A DNA stretch of 64,000 nucleotides from Shinella kummerowiae (GCF_009827055.1 NZ_WUMK01000002.1:124001-188000); one strand, 5' to 3'; counted from the first letter of the stretch, positions 48,160 through 59,396 are shown. Program-made: numbers and translations. The notes: generated by a model not told the origin, from the letters alone.

Positions 48160-50817
48160 TTACAGCGTGCGGGTGATGTGCTCCACGCGGAAGCACTCGA
48201 TCGTGTCGCCGGCGCGGATGTCTTCGTAGTTCTCGAAGGCCATGCCGCATTCCTGGCCCATCGGCACTTCGGCAACTTCGTCCTTGAAGCGCTTGAGTGT
48301 CTTGAGCTTGCCTTCGTGGATGACGACGTTGTCGCGCACGAGGCGGACGCCCGCACCACGCTCGACCTTGCCTTCGATAACGCGGCAACCTGCGACCTTG
48401 CCGACCTTCGTGATGTTGAACACCTCGAGGATTTCGGCATTGCCGAGGAAGGTTTCGCGGCGTTCCGGCGAGAGCAGGCCCGACATCGCTGCCTTTACGT
48501 CATCCACCAGATCGTAGATGATGTTGTAGTAGCGGATTTCGAGGCCGGCCCGCTCGGCAGCCGTACGAGCCTGCACGTTGGCGCGAACGTTGAAGCCGAT
48601 GATCGCCGCGTTGGACGCTTCGGCAAGCGAAATGTCCGATTCGGTGATAGCGCCGGCGCCCGAATGCACGATGCGCACCCGCACTTCATCCGTGCCGAGC
48701 TTTTCAAGCGCGCCGGCAATGGCTTCGATCGAGCCCTGCACGTCGCCCTTGATGAGCAGCGGGAACTCCTTGAGACCGGTGTTCTGGAGCTGGCTCATCA
48801 TCTGTTCGAGCGAGCCACGGGAACCGGACTGGCGGGCTACCTGCTTTTCGCGCGCGAGACGCTGGCGGTATTCCGAGATTTCGCGAGCGCGGCTTTCGTT
48901 CTCGACGACGGCGAACTTGTCGCCGGCGGCCGGCGTGCCGGAGAGACCGAGAATCTCGACCGGCATGGACGGACCGGCTTCCTTGACGTGATCGCCCTTG
49001 TCGTTGACGAGCGCGCGCACACGGCCCCACTGGTCGCCGGCCACGATGATCTGGCCGGGCTTCAGCGTACCCGTCTGGACGAGGACCGTTGCGACAGAGC
49101 CGCGACCGCGATCCAGCTGGGCTTCGACGACGACGCCCTCCGCGGTGCGGTTCGGGTTGGCCTTGAGGTCGAGAATTTCAGCCTGCAGCAGAACGGCTTC
49201 GAGCAGCTTGTCGAGATTGACGCGGTTCTTGGCCGATACTTCCACGTCGAGCGTTTCACCGCCCATGGATTCGACGAAGACTTCGTGCTGAAGCAGCTGG
49301 TTGCGCACCTTCTGCGGGTCGGCTTCGTGCTTGTCGATCTTGTTGATCGCCACGATGATCGGCACACCCGCCGCCTTGGCGTGGTTGATGGATTCGATCG
49401 TCTGCGGCATCACGCTGTCGTCGGCCGCGACCACGAGGATCGCGATGTCCGTCGCCTGCGCACCACGGGCACGCATGGCGGTGAACGCTGCGTGGCCGGG
49501 CGTATCGATGAAGGTGATCTTGTGGCCGTTGTGCTCGACCTGGTAGGCGCCGATATGCTGCGTGATGCCGCCGGCTTCGCCAGCGACGACGTTGGCATGG
49601 CGGATGGCATCGAGCAGCGAGGTCTTGCCGTGGTCGACGTGACCCATGATGGTCACGATCGGCGGACGCGATTCCAGATCGCCGGCATCGTCGGTCACAT
49701 TGAAGATGCCTTCTTCGACGTCGGATTCCGATACGCGCTTGACGGTATGGCCGAATTCGACGGCGATGAGTTCCGCCAGGTCGGCGTCGATCAGATCGCC
49801 GGGCTTCATCATCTGGCCTTCCTTCATCAGGAACTTGATGACGTCGACGGCGCGTTCAGACATACGCTGCGACAGTTCCTGAATGGTGATGGTTTCCGGC
49901 AGGATGACCTCGCGCATGACCTTTTCACGGGTCTCCTGCATCTGGCTGCGCTTGAACTTCTCCTGGCGGCGACGCATGGCGGCGAGCGAACGGCCGCGCT
50001 GCGTGGCGTCCTCGTCGGTCGAGGCCGTCGTCAGCGTCAGCTTGCCCTGGCGGCGACCGTCATCGGCCTTCGGACGGGCAGGAACCTTTGCAGGTTCCGG
50101 GCGCGCGACCTTGCCACGGTTGACAGGAGCACCGCCACGCGGACGGGCGACTTCTTCCGTTTCCGTTTCGCGGCGACCGCGACCGGCAATGGGGGCCGGC
50201 GTTGCAGCCGGGGTCGTGCGCGCAGGCTGCGGACGGGTCTCGACAGCGGCCGGCCTTGCGGCGACCGGCTGTTCGACAACCTCTTCCACGACTGGAGCGG
50301 GAGCGGCAGCCTCACTGGCGCGGCGCTCGGCTTCTTCCTTTTCGCGGAGAAGACGGGCTTCTTCCTCGACCTTGCGGCGGGCTTCCTCTTCCACCTTGCG
50401 GCGGGCTTCGTCTTCCGCGCGCTGCTTGGCTTCAGCGGCGTCGCGGATCTGCGCTTCTGCAAGCGCGCGACGACGGGCCTCGACCTCATCCGGGGAAAGC
50501 TGGTTCAGCACGACGCCGACGCGCGGGCGGCTTTGCTCGACGCGCTGCGGCTGCGGCGCAGGCCGCGATGGCTGCTGCGCGGGACGCGCCTGCTGGGGCT
50601 CGGGTGCACGTTGCACGGGCGCGACAGGTGTCGGCGCCGGGCGTTCGTCTCCCGGGCGGCTGAAATGGCGCTTTGTGCGGGTCTCGACCACGACGGCCTT
50701 GGTGCGGCCACGACCCATGTCCTGGCGCACGGTTCCCTGCTGAACCCCCGAGGGCTTCAGGCTAAGGGTCTTCTTGCCAGCCACACTGATCGTCTTGTCG
50801 TCTTCGTTGTCGGTCAT
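48160..50817 (-). CDS. infB: Translation initiation factor IF-2
   Basis: Product of 885 residues. The N-terminal third is low-complexity and charged (Pro/Ala/Arg/Glu repeats such as [14 protein letters not shown]), followed by IF2_N and the G domain with [17 protein letters not shown] and NKIDK. Domains II-IV follow, ending at the fMet-tRNA-binding beta barrel. It delivers initiator tRNA to the 30S subunit. It follows ylxR by 104 bases. Confidence 0.98.
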   Translation of the reverse strand: MTDNEDDKTISVAGKKTLSLKPSGVQQGTVRQDMGRGRTKAVVVETRTKRHFSRPGDERPAPTPVAPVQRAPEPQQARPAQQPSRPAPQPQRVEQSRPRVGVVLNQLSPDEVEARRRALAEAQIRDAAEAKQRAEDEARRKVEEEARRKVEEEARLLREKEEAERRASEAAAPAPVVEEVVEQPVAARPAAVETRPQPARTTPAATPAPIAGRGRRETETEEVARPRGGAPVNRGKVARPEPAKVPARPKADDGRRQGKLTLTTASTDEDATQRGRSLAAMRRRQEKFKRSQMQETREKVMREVILPETITIQELSQRMSERAVDVIKFLMKEGQMMKPGDLIDADLAELIAVEFGHTVKRVSESDVEEGIFNVTDDAGDLESRPPIVTIMGHVDHGKTSLLDAIRHANVVAGEAGGITQHIGAYQVEHNGHKITFIDTPGHAAFTAMRARGAQATDIAILVVAADDSVMPQTIESINHAKAAGVPIIVAINKIDKHEADPQKVRNQLLQHEVFVESMGGETLDVEVSAKNRVNLDKLLEAVLLQAEILDLKANPNRTAEGVVVEAQLDRGRGSVATVLVQTGTLKPGQIIVAGDQWGRVRALVNDKGDHVKEAGPSMPVEILGLSGTPAAGDKFAVVENESRAREISEYRQRLAREKQVARQSGSRGSLEQMMSQLQNTGLKEFPLLIKGDVQGSIEAIAGALEKLGTDEVRVRIVHSGAGAITESDISLAEASNAAIIGFNVRANVQARTAAERAGLEIRYYNIIYDLVDDVKAAMSGLLSPERRETFLGNAEILEVFNITKVGKVAGCRVIEGKVERGAGVRLVRDNVVIHEGKLKTLKRFKDEVAEVPMGQECGMAFENYEDIRAGDTIECFRVEHITRTL

Positions 50818-50921
50818 TCCGTTCCGTTCCTAAGATCAGAGCCGGATGCGTATCACCAGGCCCTGTCGTTCAATTGTGTTCATCCAATGCGATTTCGGCC
50901 GGCAGAATGCCGGTAACCGCG

Positions 50922-51575
50922 TCATTGGTTTGGCTGGCCAGCGCCACCTTGTGCCATCATCCGGCTATCGCCCCGGTATTTCTCGAGCATGATTGCGCGC
51001 TTCACTACACCCTCACCCGCCTGCCCTGCAAGCGCTGCGGCATGGATAAAAGCATTACTTCCCAAAAGCCCCTCCAATTCGCTCTCGGAAAAGAGCCTGA
51101 AGGAGGGTATTTCCGTTTCATCGTCGGTGAGAAAGCTCGCAGCCTTCCGCGCCTGGTCTATCTTTCTGACGCCGTCCGCGGCCGCATCCGTCGCATGGAA
51201 GACCGCTAGCGCTGCCAATGCACGCACCGCCTGGTCGACCTTGGACGCACCCGTGATGAACTGGCCCGCCTTGCGCGCCATATTCATCATGCCGCCGAGC
51301 TGGGCGGCCATCAGCCGGTCCACTTCGGCACCGAGCTCCGGCCCCGCCTTGGCTTCCGCCTTCAGCGCACGCCCGAAAAGCTTCTTGGCGACCGCCTTGT
51401 CGACGATTGCCCGTTCCGCCTTCACCCAGCAGCCACGTCCGGGAAGCTGACGCTTGAGGTCCGGCACGATATTGCCGTCCGGGCCAGCAACGAAGCGGAT
51501 CAGCTCATCCGCCTCGCCCTTTTCGCGCGTCACGATGCACATGCGATCGTTCACGCCGTCGTCCTTCTTACTCAT
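50922..51575 (-). CDS. YlxR-type RNA-binding protein fused to an L7Ae-like domain
   Basis: Product of 217 residues. The N-terminal YlxR/DUF448 part has MCIVTREKGEADELIRFV and PGRGCWVKAE. The C-terminal half (RLMAAQLGGMMNMARKAGQFITGASKV) matches the L7Ae-like YlxQ fold, so the two proteins encoded separately in Bacillus are one chain here, as often in alphaproteobacteria. It sits between nusA and infB. Start 51575 is the best guess; 51590 is an alternative. Confidence 0.85.
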   Translation of the reverse strand: MSKKDDGVNDRMCIVTREKGEADELIRFVAGPDGNIVPDLKRQLPGRGCWVKAERAIVDKAVAKKLFGRALKAEAKAGPELGAEVDRLMAAQLGGMMNMARKAGQFITGASKVDQAVRALAALAVFHATDAAADGVRKIDQARKAASFLTDDETEIPSFRLFSESELEGLLGSNAFIHAAALAGQAGEGVVKRAIMLEKYRGDSRMMAQGGAGQPNQ

Positions 51576-51642
51576 ATAGGTTCCCGCCATTCCGGACGCA
51601 AAACCGCGAGCCGTATTTTTTCTGGAAGTTGCGGGACGCCGG

Positions 51643-53241
51643 TCAGGCGTCCTGCTCACCGCCTTCGACGACCGGCTCTTCGGTGGCGAGATCCGCTTCC
51701 GTGATCCAGCCGGCCGCGAGGCGGGCCTGAACGATCATGGCTTCGGCTTCGGCACGGGACACCTCGAACTTCGCGAACAGGCCCTCGAACTTCTTCGTCT
51801 CGCCATCCTTGCGCTCCGACCAGCCGACGAGATCGTCAGCCGCGCAGCCTGCGAAGTCTTCCATCGTCTTGATGCCGTCTTCGCCGAGTGCCACGAGCAT
51901 CTGGCTCGTCAGGCCGTCGATCTGGCGCAGCTCGTCGGAAACGCCAAGCTCCTTGCGCTTGGCATCCATCGCCGCTTCGAGACGGTCGAGATGCTCGCGG
52001 GCGCGGGTCTGGAGCTCTTGGGCCGTGTCTTCGTCGAAACCTTCGATGCCGGCGATTTCGCCGAGATCGACATAGGCCAGCTCTTCCACGGCGGCGAAGC
52101 CTTCGGAGGCGAGGACCTGGCCGACCATCTCGTCGACATCGAGGGAATCCATGAACAGCGCGGTGCGCTCGTTGAATTCCTTCTGGCGACGCTCGGACTC
52201 TTCGGCTTCCGTCAGGATGTCGATATCCCAGCCGGTCAGCTGCGAGGCAAGGCGGACGTTCTGGCCGCGGCGGCCGATGGCGAGCGAGAGCTGCTCGTCG
52301 GGAACGACCACTTCGATGCGCTCGGCATCTTCATCCAGAACGACCTTCGAGACTTCGGCCGGCTGAAGCGCATTGACGATGAAGGACGCCGGATCCTGCG
52401 ACCACGGAATGATGTCGATCTTCTCGCCCTGCAATTCGCCGACGACGGCCTGGACGCGCGAACCGCGCATACCGACGCAGGCGCCGACCGGATCGATCGA
52501 CGAATCGTTCGAGATGACGGCGATCTTGGCGCGCGAACCCGGATCACGGGCGACCGACTTGATCTGGATGACGCCGTCGTAGATTTCCGGCACTTCCATG
52601 GTGAACAGCTTCACCATGAACTGCGGATGGGTACGCGACAGGAAGATCTGCGGACCACGCTGCTCGCGGCGCACGTCGTAGACGAAGGCGCGCACACGGT
52701 CGCCGTAGCGCATGTTTTCGCGCGGAATCATCTCGTCGCGACGGATGATGCCTTCGCCACGGCCGAGGTCGACGATGACGTTGCCGTATTCGACGCGCTT
52801 GACCGTACCGTTGACGATCTCGCCGATGCGATCCTTGTATTCGTCGAACTGGCGGTCACGCTCGGCTTCGCGCACCTTCTGCACGATGACCTGCTTGGCC
52901 GACTGGGCGGCGATGCGGCCGAAGTCCATCGGCGGCAGGGGATCGGCGATGAAGTCGCCGAGCTTGGCGTCCGGATTGCGGTCGCGGGCAAGCTCCAACG
53001 GGATCTGGGTGGAATAGTCTTCGGCGTGCTCGACGACTTCCAGCAGGCGCTGAAGGCGGATTTCGCCGGTCTTGGAATTGATGTCGGCGCGGATGTTGGA
53101 TTCCGTGCCGTAACGCGAGCGGGCTGCCTTCTGGATGGCGTCGGCCATCGCGGCAAGCACGATCTCGCGGTCGATGACCTTTTCACGGGCCACGGCATCC
53201 GCGATCTGCAGAAGCTCAAGCCGGTTCGCACTGACTGCCAT
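51643..53241 (-). CDS. nusA: Transcription elongation/termination factor NusA
   Basis: Product of 532 residues with an N-terminal RNA-polymerase-binding domain, S1 domain, two KH domains ([18 protein letters not shown] and [20 protein letters not shown]) and acidic C-terminal repeats with a helix-hairpin-helix. It modulates pausing, termination and antitermination. It follows rimP by 134 bases. Confidence 0.98.
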   Translation of the reverse strand: MAVSANRLELLQIADAVAREKVIDREIVLAAMADAIQKAARSRYGTESNIRADINSKTGEIRLQRLLEVVEHAEDYSTQIPLELARDRNPDAKLGDFIADPLPPMDFGRIAAQSAKQVIVQKVREAERDRQFDEYKDRIGEIVNGTVKRVEYGNVIVDLGRGEGIIRRDEMIPRENMRYGDRVRAFVYDVRREQRGPQIFLSRTHPQFMVKLFTMEVPEIYDGVIQIKSVARDPGSRAKIAVISNDSSIDPVGACVGMRGSRVQAVVGELQGEKIDIIPWSQDPASFIVNALQPAEVSKVVLDEDAERIEVVVPDEQLSLAIGRRGQNVRLASQLTGWDIDILTEAEESERRQKEFNERTALFMDSLDVDEMVGQVLASEGFAAVEELAYVDLGEIAGIEGFDEDTAQELQTRAREHLDRLEAAMDAKRKELGVSDELRQIDGLTSQMLVALGEDGIKTMEDFAGCAADDLVGWSERKDGETKKFEGLFAKFEVSRAEAEAMIVQARLAAGWITEADLATEEPVVEGGEQDA

Positions 53242-53375
53242 TGTCTCAGGTCTCCATGGTCTGGCCGGCGCAATTGCCGCCGGCGCTGGGGAGCGGATTG
53301 ACCGCTCCGGTTCCGTCCTCTCCGCTCCGTCCGCGATCAGGGCAAACGCCCCCGGGACGGACCGTACTCACAAAC

Positions 53376-53984
53376 TTATTCTTCGTCTTCGCCGTTCTGG
53401 TTGGCGGCCTGCGCGGCCTTCGCCTTCTTGTCGGCGGCCAGCGCGTCGCGGATCAGCTCGTCGGTCAGGATCAGCCTGCCCTCGGCCAGCGCCGTGAAGG
53501 GGATGACGACCGTCGGCTCGTCGCCGGCGGCGGGCTGGTCCCGCTCCAGGGTGAAGCCGTTTTCGTCGGCAGCAAGGATCTTGCCGCGGAAGCGCTTGCG
53601 GCTGTCGACGAGGATCGACGTCTCGCATTTCAGCAAATGGCCAAGCCAGCGTGAAAAGTCCGACTTGCGGACCATCGGCCGGTCGATGCCGGGCGATGAG
53701 ACTTCGAGATGATACGCCTTGTCGATCGGATCCTCAACGTCGAGCACCGGCGAGACGGCCATCGAGACCTTCTCGCAGTCTTCGACGGTCATGGTGCCGT
53801 CCGGGCGCTCGCACATGATCTGCAGCGTGGCACCATTCTGCGCCGAAAGACGCACGCGCACCAACTGATAACCGATCTGCTCGATGGTCGGCTCGATGAT
53901 GTCGGCAACGCGGCGGTCGAGGCCGGTCTCGACGATCAGGCGCGGCTCGATGGCTGCATTTTCTGTCTGGGTCGTGTCGGACAT
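53376..53984 (-). CDS. rimP: Ribosome maturation factor RimP
   Basis: Product of 202 residues with the conserved [11 protein letters not shown] and [11 protein letters not shown] region, and an SH3-like C-terminal domain. It assists 30S maturation and is the first gene of the nusA-infB operon. ATG 53984 has GGGAGGG upstream; an earlier ATG at 54014 is less likely. Confidence 0.94.
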   Translation of the reverse strand: MSDTTQTENAAIEPRLIVETGLDRRVADIIEPTIEQIGYQLVRVRLSAQNGATLQIMCERPDGTMTVEDCEKVSMAVSPVLDVEDPIDKAYHLEVSSPGIDRPMVRKSDFSRWLGHLLKCETSILVDSRKRFRGKILAADENGFTLERDQPAAGDEPTVVIPFTALAEGRLILTDELIRDALAADKKAKAAQAANQNGEDEE

Positions 53985-54231
53985 GACATGCCCTCCCGGG
54001 ATGGTCGTTATCATGCGCCTGATCGGGGCAATAAAAAAGAGCGGGTCCTCGCGGGCCCACTCTTCATCTGACGATCAAGAATTTGAGGGTGATATAGACC
54101 GGGTTCGTCATAAATGCAAGGTCGGGCTCGAAAGCGCCTGTGGGCGAGTGATTTGCGCATCATCGCCTTGCCGCTTTTGTTCTTTGGGCTAGATTGCATG
54201 AGATCACTGCGTCGAGAATGAGTGCCCCACC

Positions 54232-55860
54232 GTGCCGGACCGGAAATCCCCCCTCGCCCCCTTCCGAAACGAAACCTTTCGGCTGATCTGGGCGGCGAGC
54301 CTGGTCTCCAATTTCGGCGGCCTCATCCAGTCCGTCGGTGCGGCCTGGATGATGGCCTCCATCACGCCTTCGGCCAATATGGTGGCGCTGGTGCAGGCCT
54401 CGACCTCGCTGCCGATCATGCTGTTTTCCGTCGCCGCCGGGGCGCTGGCCGACAATTTCGACCGGCGCAAGCTGATGTTGACGGCCCAGTGTTTCATGCT
54501 GGTCGTCGCGATCGGCCTGACCCTCTGTACGTGGTACGGCGTCATCACGCCCTGGCTGCTTCTCACTTTCACCTTCCTGCTCGGCTGCGGCGTGGCGCTC
54601 AACAACCCGGCCTGGCAGGCCTCCGTCGGAGATATGGTGCCGCGCGAGGACCTGCCCGCCGCCGTGTCGCTCAACAGCATGGGCTTCAACCTGACCCGCA
54701 GCGTCGGCCCGGCCATCGGCGGCGCAATCGTGGCAGCGGCGGGTGCGGCCGCCGCCTTCGCCGCCAATGCGCTCAGTTATTTCGCGCTACTCTACGCCCT
54801 TTTCCGCTGGAAACCGGCCGTTTCCCCCAGCAGCCTGCCGCGCGAGGATTTCGGCCGCGCGATCTCGGCGGGGCTGCGTTACGTCTCCATGTCACCGAAT
54901 ATCGGCAAGGTGCTGCTGCGCGGCTGCGCCTTCGGCCTTGCGACAAGCTCCATCCTCTCGCTGCTGCCGCTGATAGCCCGCGACCTCGTTGCCGGCGGGC
55001 CGCTGACCTACGGCATCCTGCTTGGCTGTTTCGGGCTTGGCGCCATCAGCGGCGCGCTGATGAACGCTTGGCTGCGCGAGCGCTTCACGAGCGAGACCAT
55101 CGCCCGCCTCGCCTTTACCGGCTTTGCCATCAGCGCGACCGTCTCGGCGCTCAGCACGACGGCCCTTCTGACCGGCGCCGTCCTCTTGATCGCGGGAGCG
55201 TCCTGGGTGATGGCCCTGTCTCTCTTCAACACGACCGTGCAGCTCTCGACGCCGCGCTGGGTGGTGGCACGCGCCCTCTCGCTCTACCAGACGACGACCT
55301 TCGGCGGCATTGCAGCGGGCAGTTGGATCTGGGGAACGACGGCCGATACGCATGGCGCGCAGACCGCCCTGCTGGCCTCCGCCGTCGTGATGATCGCGGG
55401 TGCGGCACTCGGCCTGCGCTTCGGCCTGCCGGAATTGCAGAGCCTGAATGTCGACCCGCTCAACCGCTTCAGCGAACCGGACCTGCCGCTCGACCTGAAA
55501 CCGCGCAGCGGCCCGATCGTAATCCTAATCGACTACGAGATCGCCGAAGGCGACATTCCGGAATTCCTGGAGGCGATGACCGAGCGGCGGCGTATCCGTA
55601 TCCGCGACGGGGCCGGCCAATGGGCGCTGATGCGCGACTTGGAAAACCCGACGATCTGGACCGAGACCTACCACGTGCCGACCTGGGTGGAATATGTGCG
55701 CCACAACCAGCGTCGCACCCATGCGGATGCCGCCAATGGCGAGAAGCTACGCCAGTTGCATAGCGGGGCGGAGGACCCGCGCGTTCACCGTATGATCGAG
55801 CGGCAGACGATCATCCCGCACGAATACGAGCGGTTCAAGCAGCAGGTGGAAATCCACTAA
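54232..55860 (+). CDS. MFS exporter with C-terminal alpha/beta-barrel-like extension
   Basis: Product of 542 residues. Residues 1 to about 400 are a 12-helix MFS_3/EntS-type transporter with motif ADNFDRRKLM after helix 2. The last 140 residues are soluble (VVILIDYEIAEGDIPEFLEAM ... ALMRDLENPTIWTETYHVPTWVEYV) and look like the dimeric alpha/beta-barrel (ABM-like) tail often seen in this MFS subgroup. Substrate unknown. The GTG start has no strong ribosome site. It is divergent from rimP. Confidence 0.87.
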   Translation: MPDRKSPLAPFRNETFRLIWAASLVSNFGGLIQSVGAAWMMASITPSANMVALVQASTSLPIMLFSVAAGALADNFDRRKLMLTAQCFMLVVAIGLTLCTWYGVITPWLLLTFTFLLGCGVALNNPAWQASVGDMVPREDLPAAVSLNSMGFNLTRSVGPAIGGAIVAAAGAAAAFAANALSYFALLYALFRWKPAVSPSSLPREDFGRAISAGLRYVSMSPNIGKVLLRGCAFGLATSSILSLLPLIARDLVAGGPLTYGILLGCFGLGAISGALMNAWLRERFTSETIARLAFTGFAISATVSALSTTALLTGAVLLIAGASWVMALSLFNTTVQLSTPRWVVARALSLYQTTTFGGIAAGSWIWGTTADTHGAQTALLASAVVMIAGAALGLRFGLPELQSLNVDPLNRFSEPDLPLDLKPRSGPIVILIDYEIAEGDIPEFLEAMTERRRIRIRDGAGQWALMRDLENPTIWTETYHVPTWVEYVRHNQRRTHADAANGEKLRQLHSGAEDPRVHRMIERQTIIPHEYERFKQQVEIH

Positions 55861-55863
55861 TCC

Positions 55864-57117
55864 TTAGCGGAGCTTGGATTTCAGCGAGGCATCCGGATAG
55901 CAGGTTGATGCGAGGCCCGCCTTCGCCTGCCAGTCGCCCAGCGAGCGCCGCGTCTTGTAGCCCGGCAGACCATCGACCTTGCCGACATCGTAGCCCTTGG
56001 TGACGAGCGCCTTCTGCATGGCCAGCACATCCGAGCGCAGCATCTTGCCGACATTGCCCCACTCGCCGCGGAACGGGCCGCTGCCATAGGCGATGCGATC
56101 GGCGAGATTGCCGATGAACAGGGCGTAGAGGTCAGAGTTGTTGTACTCCTTGAGTACGTAAAAATTTGGCGTGACGATGAATTCCGGCCCATGCGTGCCG
56201 GCCGGAACCAGCATCATGCCGGACGCCTTCGCCTCGCCGGAGGAAAACCCCTTCCCGGAAATGCGCGTGATGCCCGTCGCGGCCCAGGCCGAGATCGGTT
56301 TTTCGAGGTCCGGCCCTTCCTGCGCGCAGGAGACGCCTGCCGGGATCGTCACTTCGTAGCCCCAGCCTCGACCAGCCTGCCAGCCCTTCTTGGCGAGGTA
56401 GTTGGCAATGGAGGCGAGACTGTCCGGCACCGAGCCCCAGATATCGCGCACGCCGTCGCCATCGAAATCGACGGCATATTGCAGGAAGCTGGTCGGCATG
56501 AACTGCGGCTGGCCGAGCGCGCCGGCCCAGGAGCCCTTGAGCTGCGCCACCGTCCGGTCACCGCCGTCGACGATATGAAGCGCCGCGATCAGCTCCTTGC
56601 GGAACATGTCCTTGCGGGTCGACATGAAGGCCTTGGTGGCCAGCACTTCCACCGCCGAATAGGGGATTTTCGCGCTGCCGAAGCCCGATTCACGGCCCCA
56701 CACGGCAACGACGATCTCGCCCGGCACGCCAAAACGCTGCTCGATCTTGCGCAGCGTGGCGGCATGGGTCTTGGCGAGACTGCTGCCCTTGCCGGCCAGG
56801 CCCTGCAGGCGCTTCTCCGAGAAATAGGCTCCGGGCGACGAAAATTCCGCCTGGCTCTGCGACTGCTCCTTCTTCGGCTTGGAGCCGGGCGGCACGAGAT
56901 CGGGCAGGTCCCAGTTGAGCGTCACGCCCTCCATCGCCGCGCGAAAGGTCTTCTCGCTGACGCCGGTCTTTTGCGCCGCCGGCCACAGATCCTTGTCGAT
57001 CCAGCTCCGGAACATCGTTTCGACTTCAGCCTTAGAGGCCGCCGCGGCTGGAAACGTAAAGGCGAAAGAGAGAAGTGCGACGCTGGCGGCGGCCTTGAAG
57101 GCTCTGCTTATGATCAA
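55864..57117 (-). CDS. Lytic murein transglycosylase (MltB-like) with peptidoglycan-binding domain
   Basis: Secreted enzyme of 417 residues with a signal peptide ending near residue 27. Catalytic Glu143 lies in AVWGRESGFG, followed by GALGQPQFMPTSFLQYAVDFDGDG. A C-terminal PG_binding_1 domain carries VLAMQKALVTKGYDVGKVDGLPGYKTRRSL. It cleaves glycan strands non-hydrolytically. Start is TTG at 57117 with GAGGAG 6-8 bases upstream, 10 bases after the recR stop. Confidence 0.92.
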   Translation of the reverse strand: MIISRAFKAAASVALLSFAFTFPAAAASKAEVETMFRSWIDKDLWPAAQKTGVSEKTFRAAMEGVTLNWDLPDLVPPGSKPKKEQSQSQAEFSSPGAYFSEKRLQGLAGKGSSLAKTHAATLRKIEQRFGVPGEIVVAVWGRESGFGSAKIPYSAVEVLATKAFMSTRKDMFRKELIAALHIVDGGDRTVAQLKGSWAGALGQPQFMPTSFLQYAVDFDGDGVRDIWGSVPDSLASIANYLAKKGWQAGRGWGYEVTIPAGVSCAQEGPDLEKPISAWAATGITRISGKGFSSGEAKASGMMLVPAGTHGPEFIVTPNFYVLKEYNNSDLYALFIGNLADRIAYGSGPFRGEWGNVGKMLRSDVLAMQKALVTKGYDVGKVDGLPGYKTRRSLGDWQAKAGLASTCYPDASLKSKLR

Positions 57118-57127
57118 GATGGTCTCC

Positions 57128-57733
57128 TCAAATCGCCGTGCGGGCGCGCAATGCGGCCGTCAATGTGCCTTCGTCGAGATAATCGAGCTCGCCGCCGACC
57201 GGCACGCCATGGGCCAGCCGCGTGATCTTCACGTCGAGACCGGAAAGCTGATCGGTGATGTAGTGCGCCGTCGTCTGGCCCTCGACAGTCGCGTTGACCG
57301 CGATGATGAGTTCGCGCACGCCGCCCTTCGCCACGCGGTCGACGAGGCCGCGAATGTTGAGGTCATCAGGCCCCACGCCGTCGAGCGGCGAGAGCGTGCC
57401 GCCGAGCACATGGTAGGCGGCATTCATGGCACCCGCACGCTCCAGCGCCCAGAGATCGGAAACGTCCTCGACGACGATGATCATCGTGTGGTCGCGCCGC
57501 ACATCGGTGCAGACCGTGCATGGATCGCTCGTATCGACATTGCCGCAGCACGAGCAGATCCGCACCTTGCGATGCGCCTCGCCCATCGCGTCGGCGAGCG
57601 GGCCGAGCAGTTGGTCCTTCTTCTTGACGAGATGCAGCGCCGCACGTCGCGCCGAACGGGGCCCGAGGCCCGGCACCTTCGCCAGAAGCTGGATGAGTTT
57701 TTCGATTTCGGGGCCGGTGACTCGTTTTGCCAT
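57128..57733 (-). CDS. recR: Recombination mediator RecR
   Basis: Product of 201 residues with helix-hairpin-helix [14 protein letters not shown], zinc finger Cys4 ([17 protein letters not shown]) and a Toprim domain ([17 protein letters not shown]). With RecF/RecO it loads RecA on gapped DNA. It usually follows dnaX-ybaB directly; here two other genes intervene. Confidence 0.97.
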   Translation of the reverse strand: MAKRVTGPEIEKLIQLLAKVPGLGPRSARRAALHLVKKKDQLLGPLADAMGEAHRKVRICSCCGNVDTSDPCTVCTDVRRDHTMIIVVEDVSDLWALERAGAMNAAYHVLGGTLSPLDGVGPDDLNIRGLVDRVAKGGVRELIIAVNATVEGQTTAHYITDQLSGLDVKITRLAHGVPVGGELDYLDEGTLTAALRARTAI

Positions 57734-57786
57734 TGCCGGTATCTACCCCATATCAAGGGGAAACGGAATCTCGGGAGGGCCAACGC

Positions 57787-58401
57787 TTGATCAAAATCCT
57801 CGCGGTCTGCACGGGTGTGGCCCGCCCAGTCCCCGGCAAAAGCTACAAGACCGGCATTTTCAAGACGCCGACCGATGCGGCGATCGTCGTCGACCGCGAG
57901 GGATTGCTTGGTGACGCGATCTGCGACCGCAGACATCACGGCGGGGCGGAGCAGGCCGTCTATGGCCTCGGCTCCGTCGACCTCGACTGGTGGTCGAAGG
58001 AACTCGGCCGCACGATCGAGCCCGGCACCTTCGGCGAAAACCTTGTCATCGAGGGCGTCGACAGTCGCGCCGTCTCCGTCGGCGACCGGTTCGAGACCGA
58101 GAGCGTGCTTCTGGAAGTCACCTCGACGCGTATTCCCTGCAACACGCTGACCGCGCGCATGGGCGATCCGGCTTTCCCCCGGCGCTTCATGCAGGCGGGC
58201 CGTCCGGGCTTCTATTGCCGCGTGCTGCGCGATGGCGTGATCCAGGCCGGCGATGCCGTGACCTACACACCCTTCGACGGCGAGCCGGTCAGCATGCCGG
58301 AACTGCTGCGCACCTACGGCAAGAACATTTCCGAGGAAGATCGCATCCGCTACCTCGCAGCCCCCATCAACGACAAGCTGCGCGCCGCGCTGACCGGCTG
58401 A
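57787..58401 (+). CDS. MOSC domain protein (YiiM-like)
   Basis: Product of 204 residues with a MOSC fold: GDAICDRRHHGGAEQAVYG, GTFGENLVIEG and the Cys-containing TRIPCNTLTARMG (Cys at the molybdenum-cofactor site). MOSC proteins carry sulphur or molybdenum in cofactor sulphuration and oxime/hydroxylamine reduction. Start is TTG at 57787 with GGGAGG upstream. It is on the plus strand between minus-strand genes. Confidence 0.88.
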   Translation: MIKILAVCTGVARPVPGKSYKTGIFKTPTDAAIVVDREGLLGDAICDRRHHGGAEQAVYGLGSVDLDWWSKELGRTIEPGTFGENLVIEGVDSRAVSVGDRFETESVLLEVTSTRIPCNTLTARMGDPAFPRRFMQAGRPGFYCRVLRDGVIQAGDAVTYTPFDGEPVSMPELLRTYGKNISEEDRIRYLAAPINDKLRAALTG

Positions 58402-59013
58402 TCAGCGGGCGGCGATGGCGGCTGCAGCCCCGGCCATGGTGCCGGCGCTGAGACGATTGGCGATGCGCACGGCGCGCGGGCTCTTCAGGAAGAGACGGGC
58501 GCGCGAGGCAAGGAAGACCCAGGCGAGATCGATTGCCACCAGCACCACGAACATGGTGACCACCAGTTCCGCCCAGCCGACGAGCGTGACGGCGCCCAGA
58601 TCGACGATCGCCGGCAGAAGGGCCACGTAGAACATCATGATCTTCGGATTGCCGAGCGTCACCGTCAGCCCGGCGAAGAACAGCTTCAGGCCGGATCGCG
58701 CCTCCGGCAAGGCCGCGTCGCCCGTATCGGTCGGGGCGAACCACATTTTCCAGGCGAGATAGAGCAGGTAGGCGACGCCGAGCCATTTGATGACGACGAA
58801 AGCGGCGTGGAAGGTTTCGGCGATCGCCGCAAGGCCAAGCACGGCAAAGGTGAGCCAGATGCCTTCGCCGATCCACATGGCGGCGAGGAAGGGCAGCACG
58901 TCCTTGGCGCCGCGCGACAGCACGCGGGCGACCAGCGCCGCGATGCTCGGACCGGGCGAACCGGCCGCCATCATCAGCGCGCCGGCAAAGACAAGCAGGG
59001 TCATCAGGCTCAT
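58402..59013 (-). CDS. LysE-family exporter (second copy)
   Basis: Product of 203 residues with six hydrophobic segments and AAGSPGPSIAALVARVLSRG at the N-terminus. It shares the GVAYLLYLAWKMW and NPKIMMFYVALLP pattern with the LysE at 39044-39646 but is not obviously its close paralogue. The ATG at 59013 has GAGGAGG upstream. It ends next to the MOSC gene with no gap. Confidence 0.88.
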   Translation of the reverse strand: MSLMTLLVFAGALMMAAGSPGPSIAALVARVLSRGAKDVLPFLAAMWIGEGIWLTFAVLGLAAIAETFHAAFVVIKWLGVAYLLYLAWKMWFAPTDTGDAALPEARSGLKLFFAGLTVTLGNPKIMMFYVALLPAIVDLGAVTLVGWAELVVTMFVVLVAIDLAWVFLASRARLFLKSPRAVRIANRLSAGTMAGAAAAIAAR

Positions 59014-59047
59014 CGGAATTCCTCCTCGAAAGCCTGACCTTATCGAA

Positions 59048-59371
59048 TCAGAACGGCAGTTTGAAGCCTGGCGGGATCGGCAGGCCGGCGGTGAGCGCCT
59101 TGGTGCGTTCCGCGGTCTCGGCCTCGGCCTTGTCCTTGGCATCCTTGTGGGCGGCAACGATCAGGTCTTCGAGGATTTCGACATCGTCTTCCTTGAAGAG
59201 CGAGGGATCGATCTTCAGGCCCTTGAGGTTGCCTTTGCCATCGAGGGTGACCGAGACGAGCCCGCCGCCGGAGGTGCCGTTCACCTCGAGGGCTGCGATC
59301 TCCTCCTGCATCTTCTCCATCTTGGCCTGCATTTCCTTGACCTTGCCCATCATGCCCATGATGTCGCGCAT
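59048..59371 (-). CDS. ybaB: YbaB/EbfC family nucleoid-associated protein
   Basis: Product of 107 residues, helical at the N-terminus ([19 protein letters not shown]) and rich in charged residues. YbaB proteins bind DNA as dimers. It starts 25 bases after the dnaX stop, the usual dnaX-ybaB order. GAGGAG precedes the ATG. Confidence 0.93.
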   Translation of the reverse strand: MRDIMGMMGKVKEMQAKMEKMQEEIAALEVNGTSGGGLVSVTLDGKGNLKGLKIDPSLFKEDDVEILEDLIVAAHKDAKDKAEAETAERTKALTAGLPIPPGFKLPF

Positions 59372-59396
59372 CGGTCTCTCCTCTTTTATCTGGCTC

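Noticed and set aside
46783-50916. Open frame of 1377 codons on the plus strand
   Set aside because: It lies opposite truB, rbfA and infB, all certain genes. High-GC codon bias leaves long stop-free antisense frames; the product has no recognisable domain.
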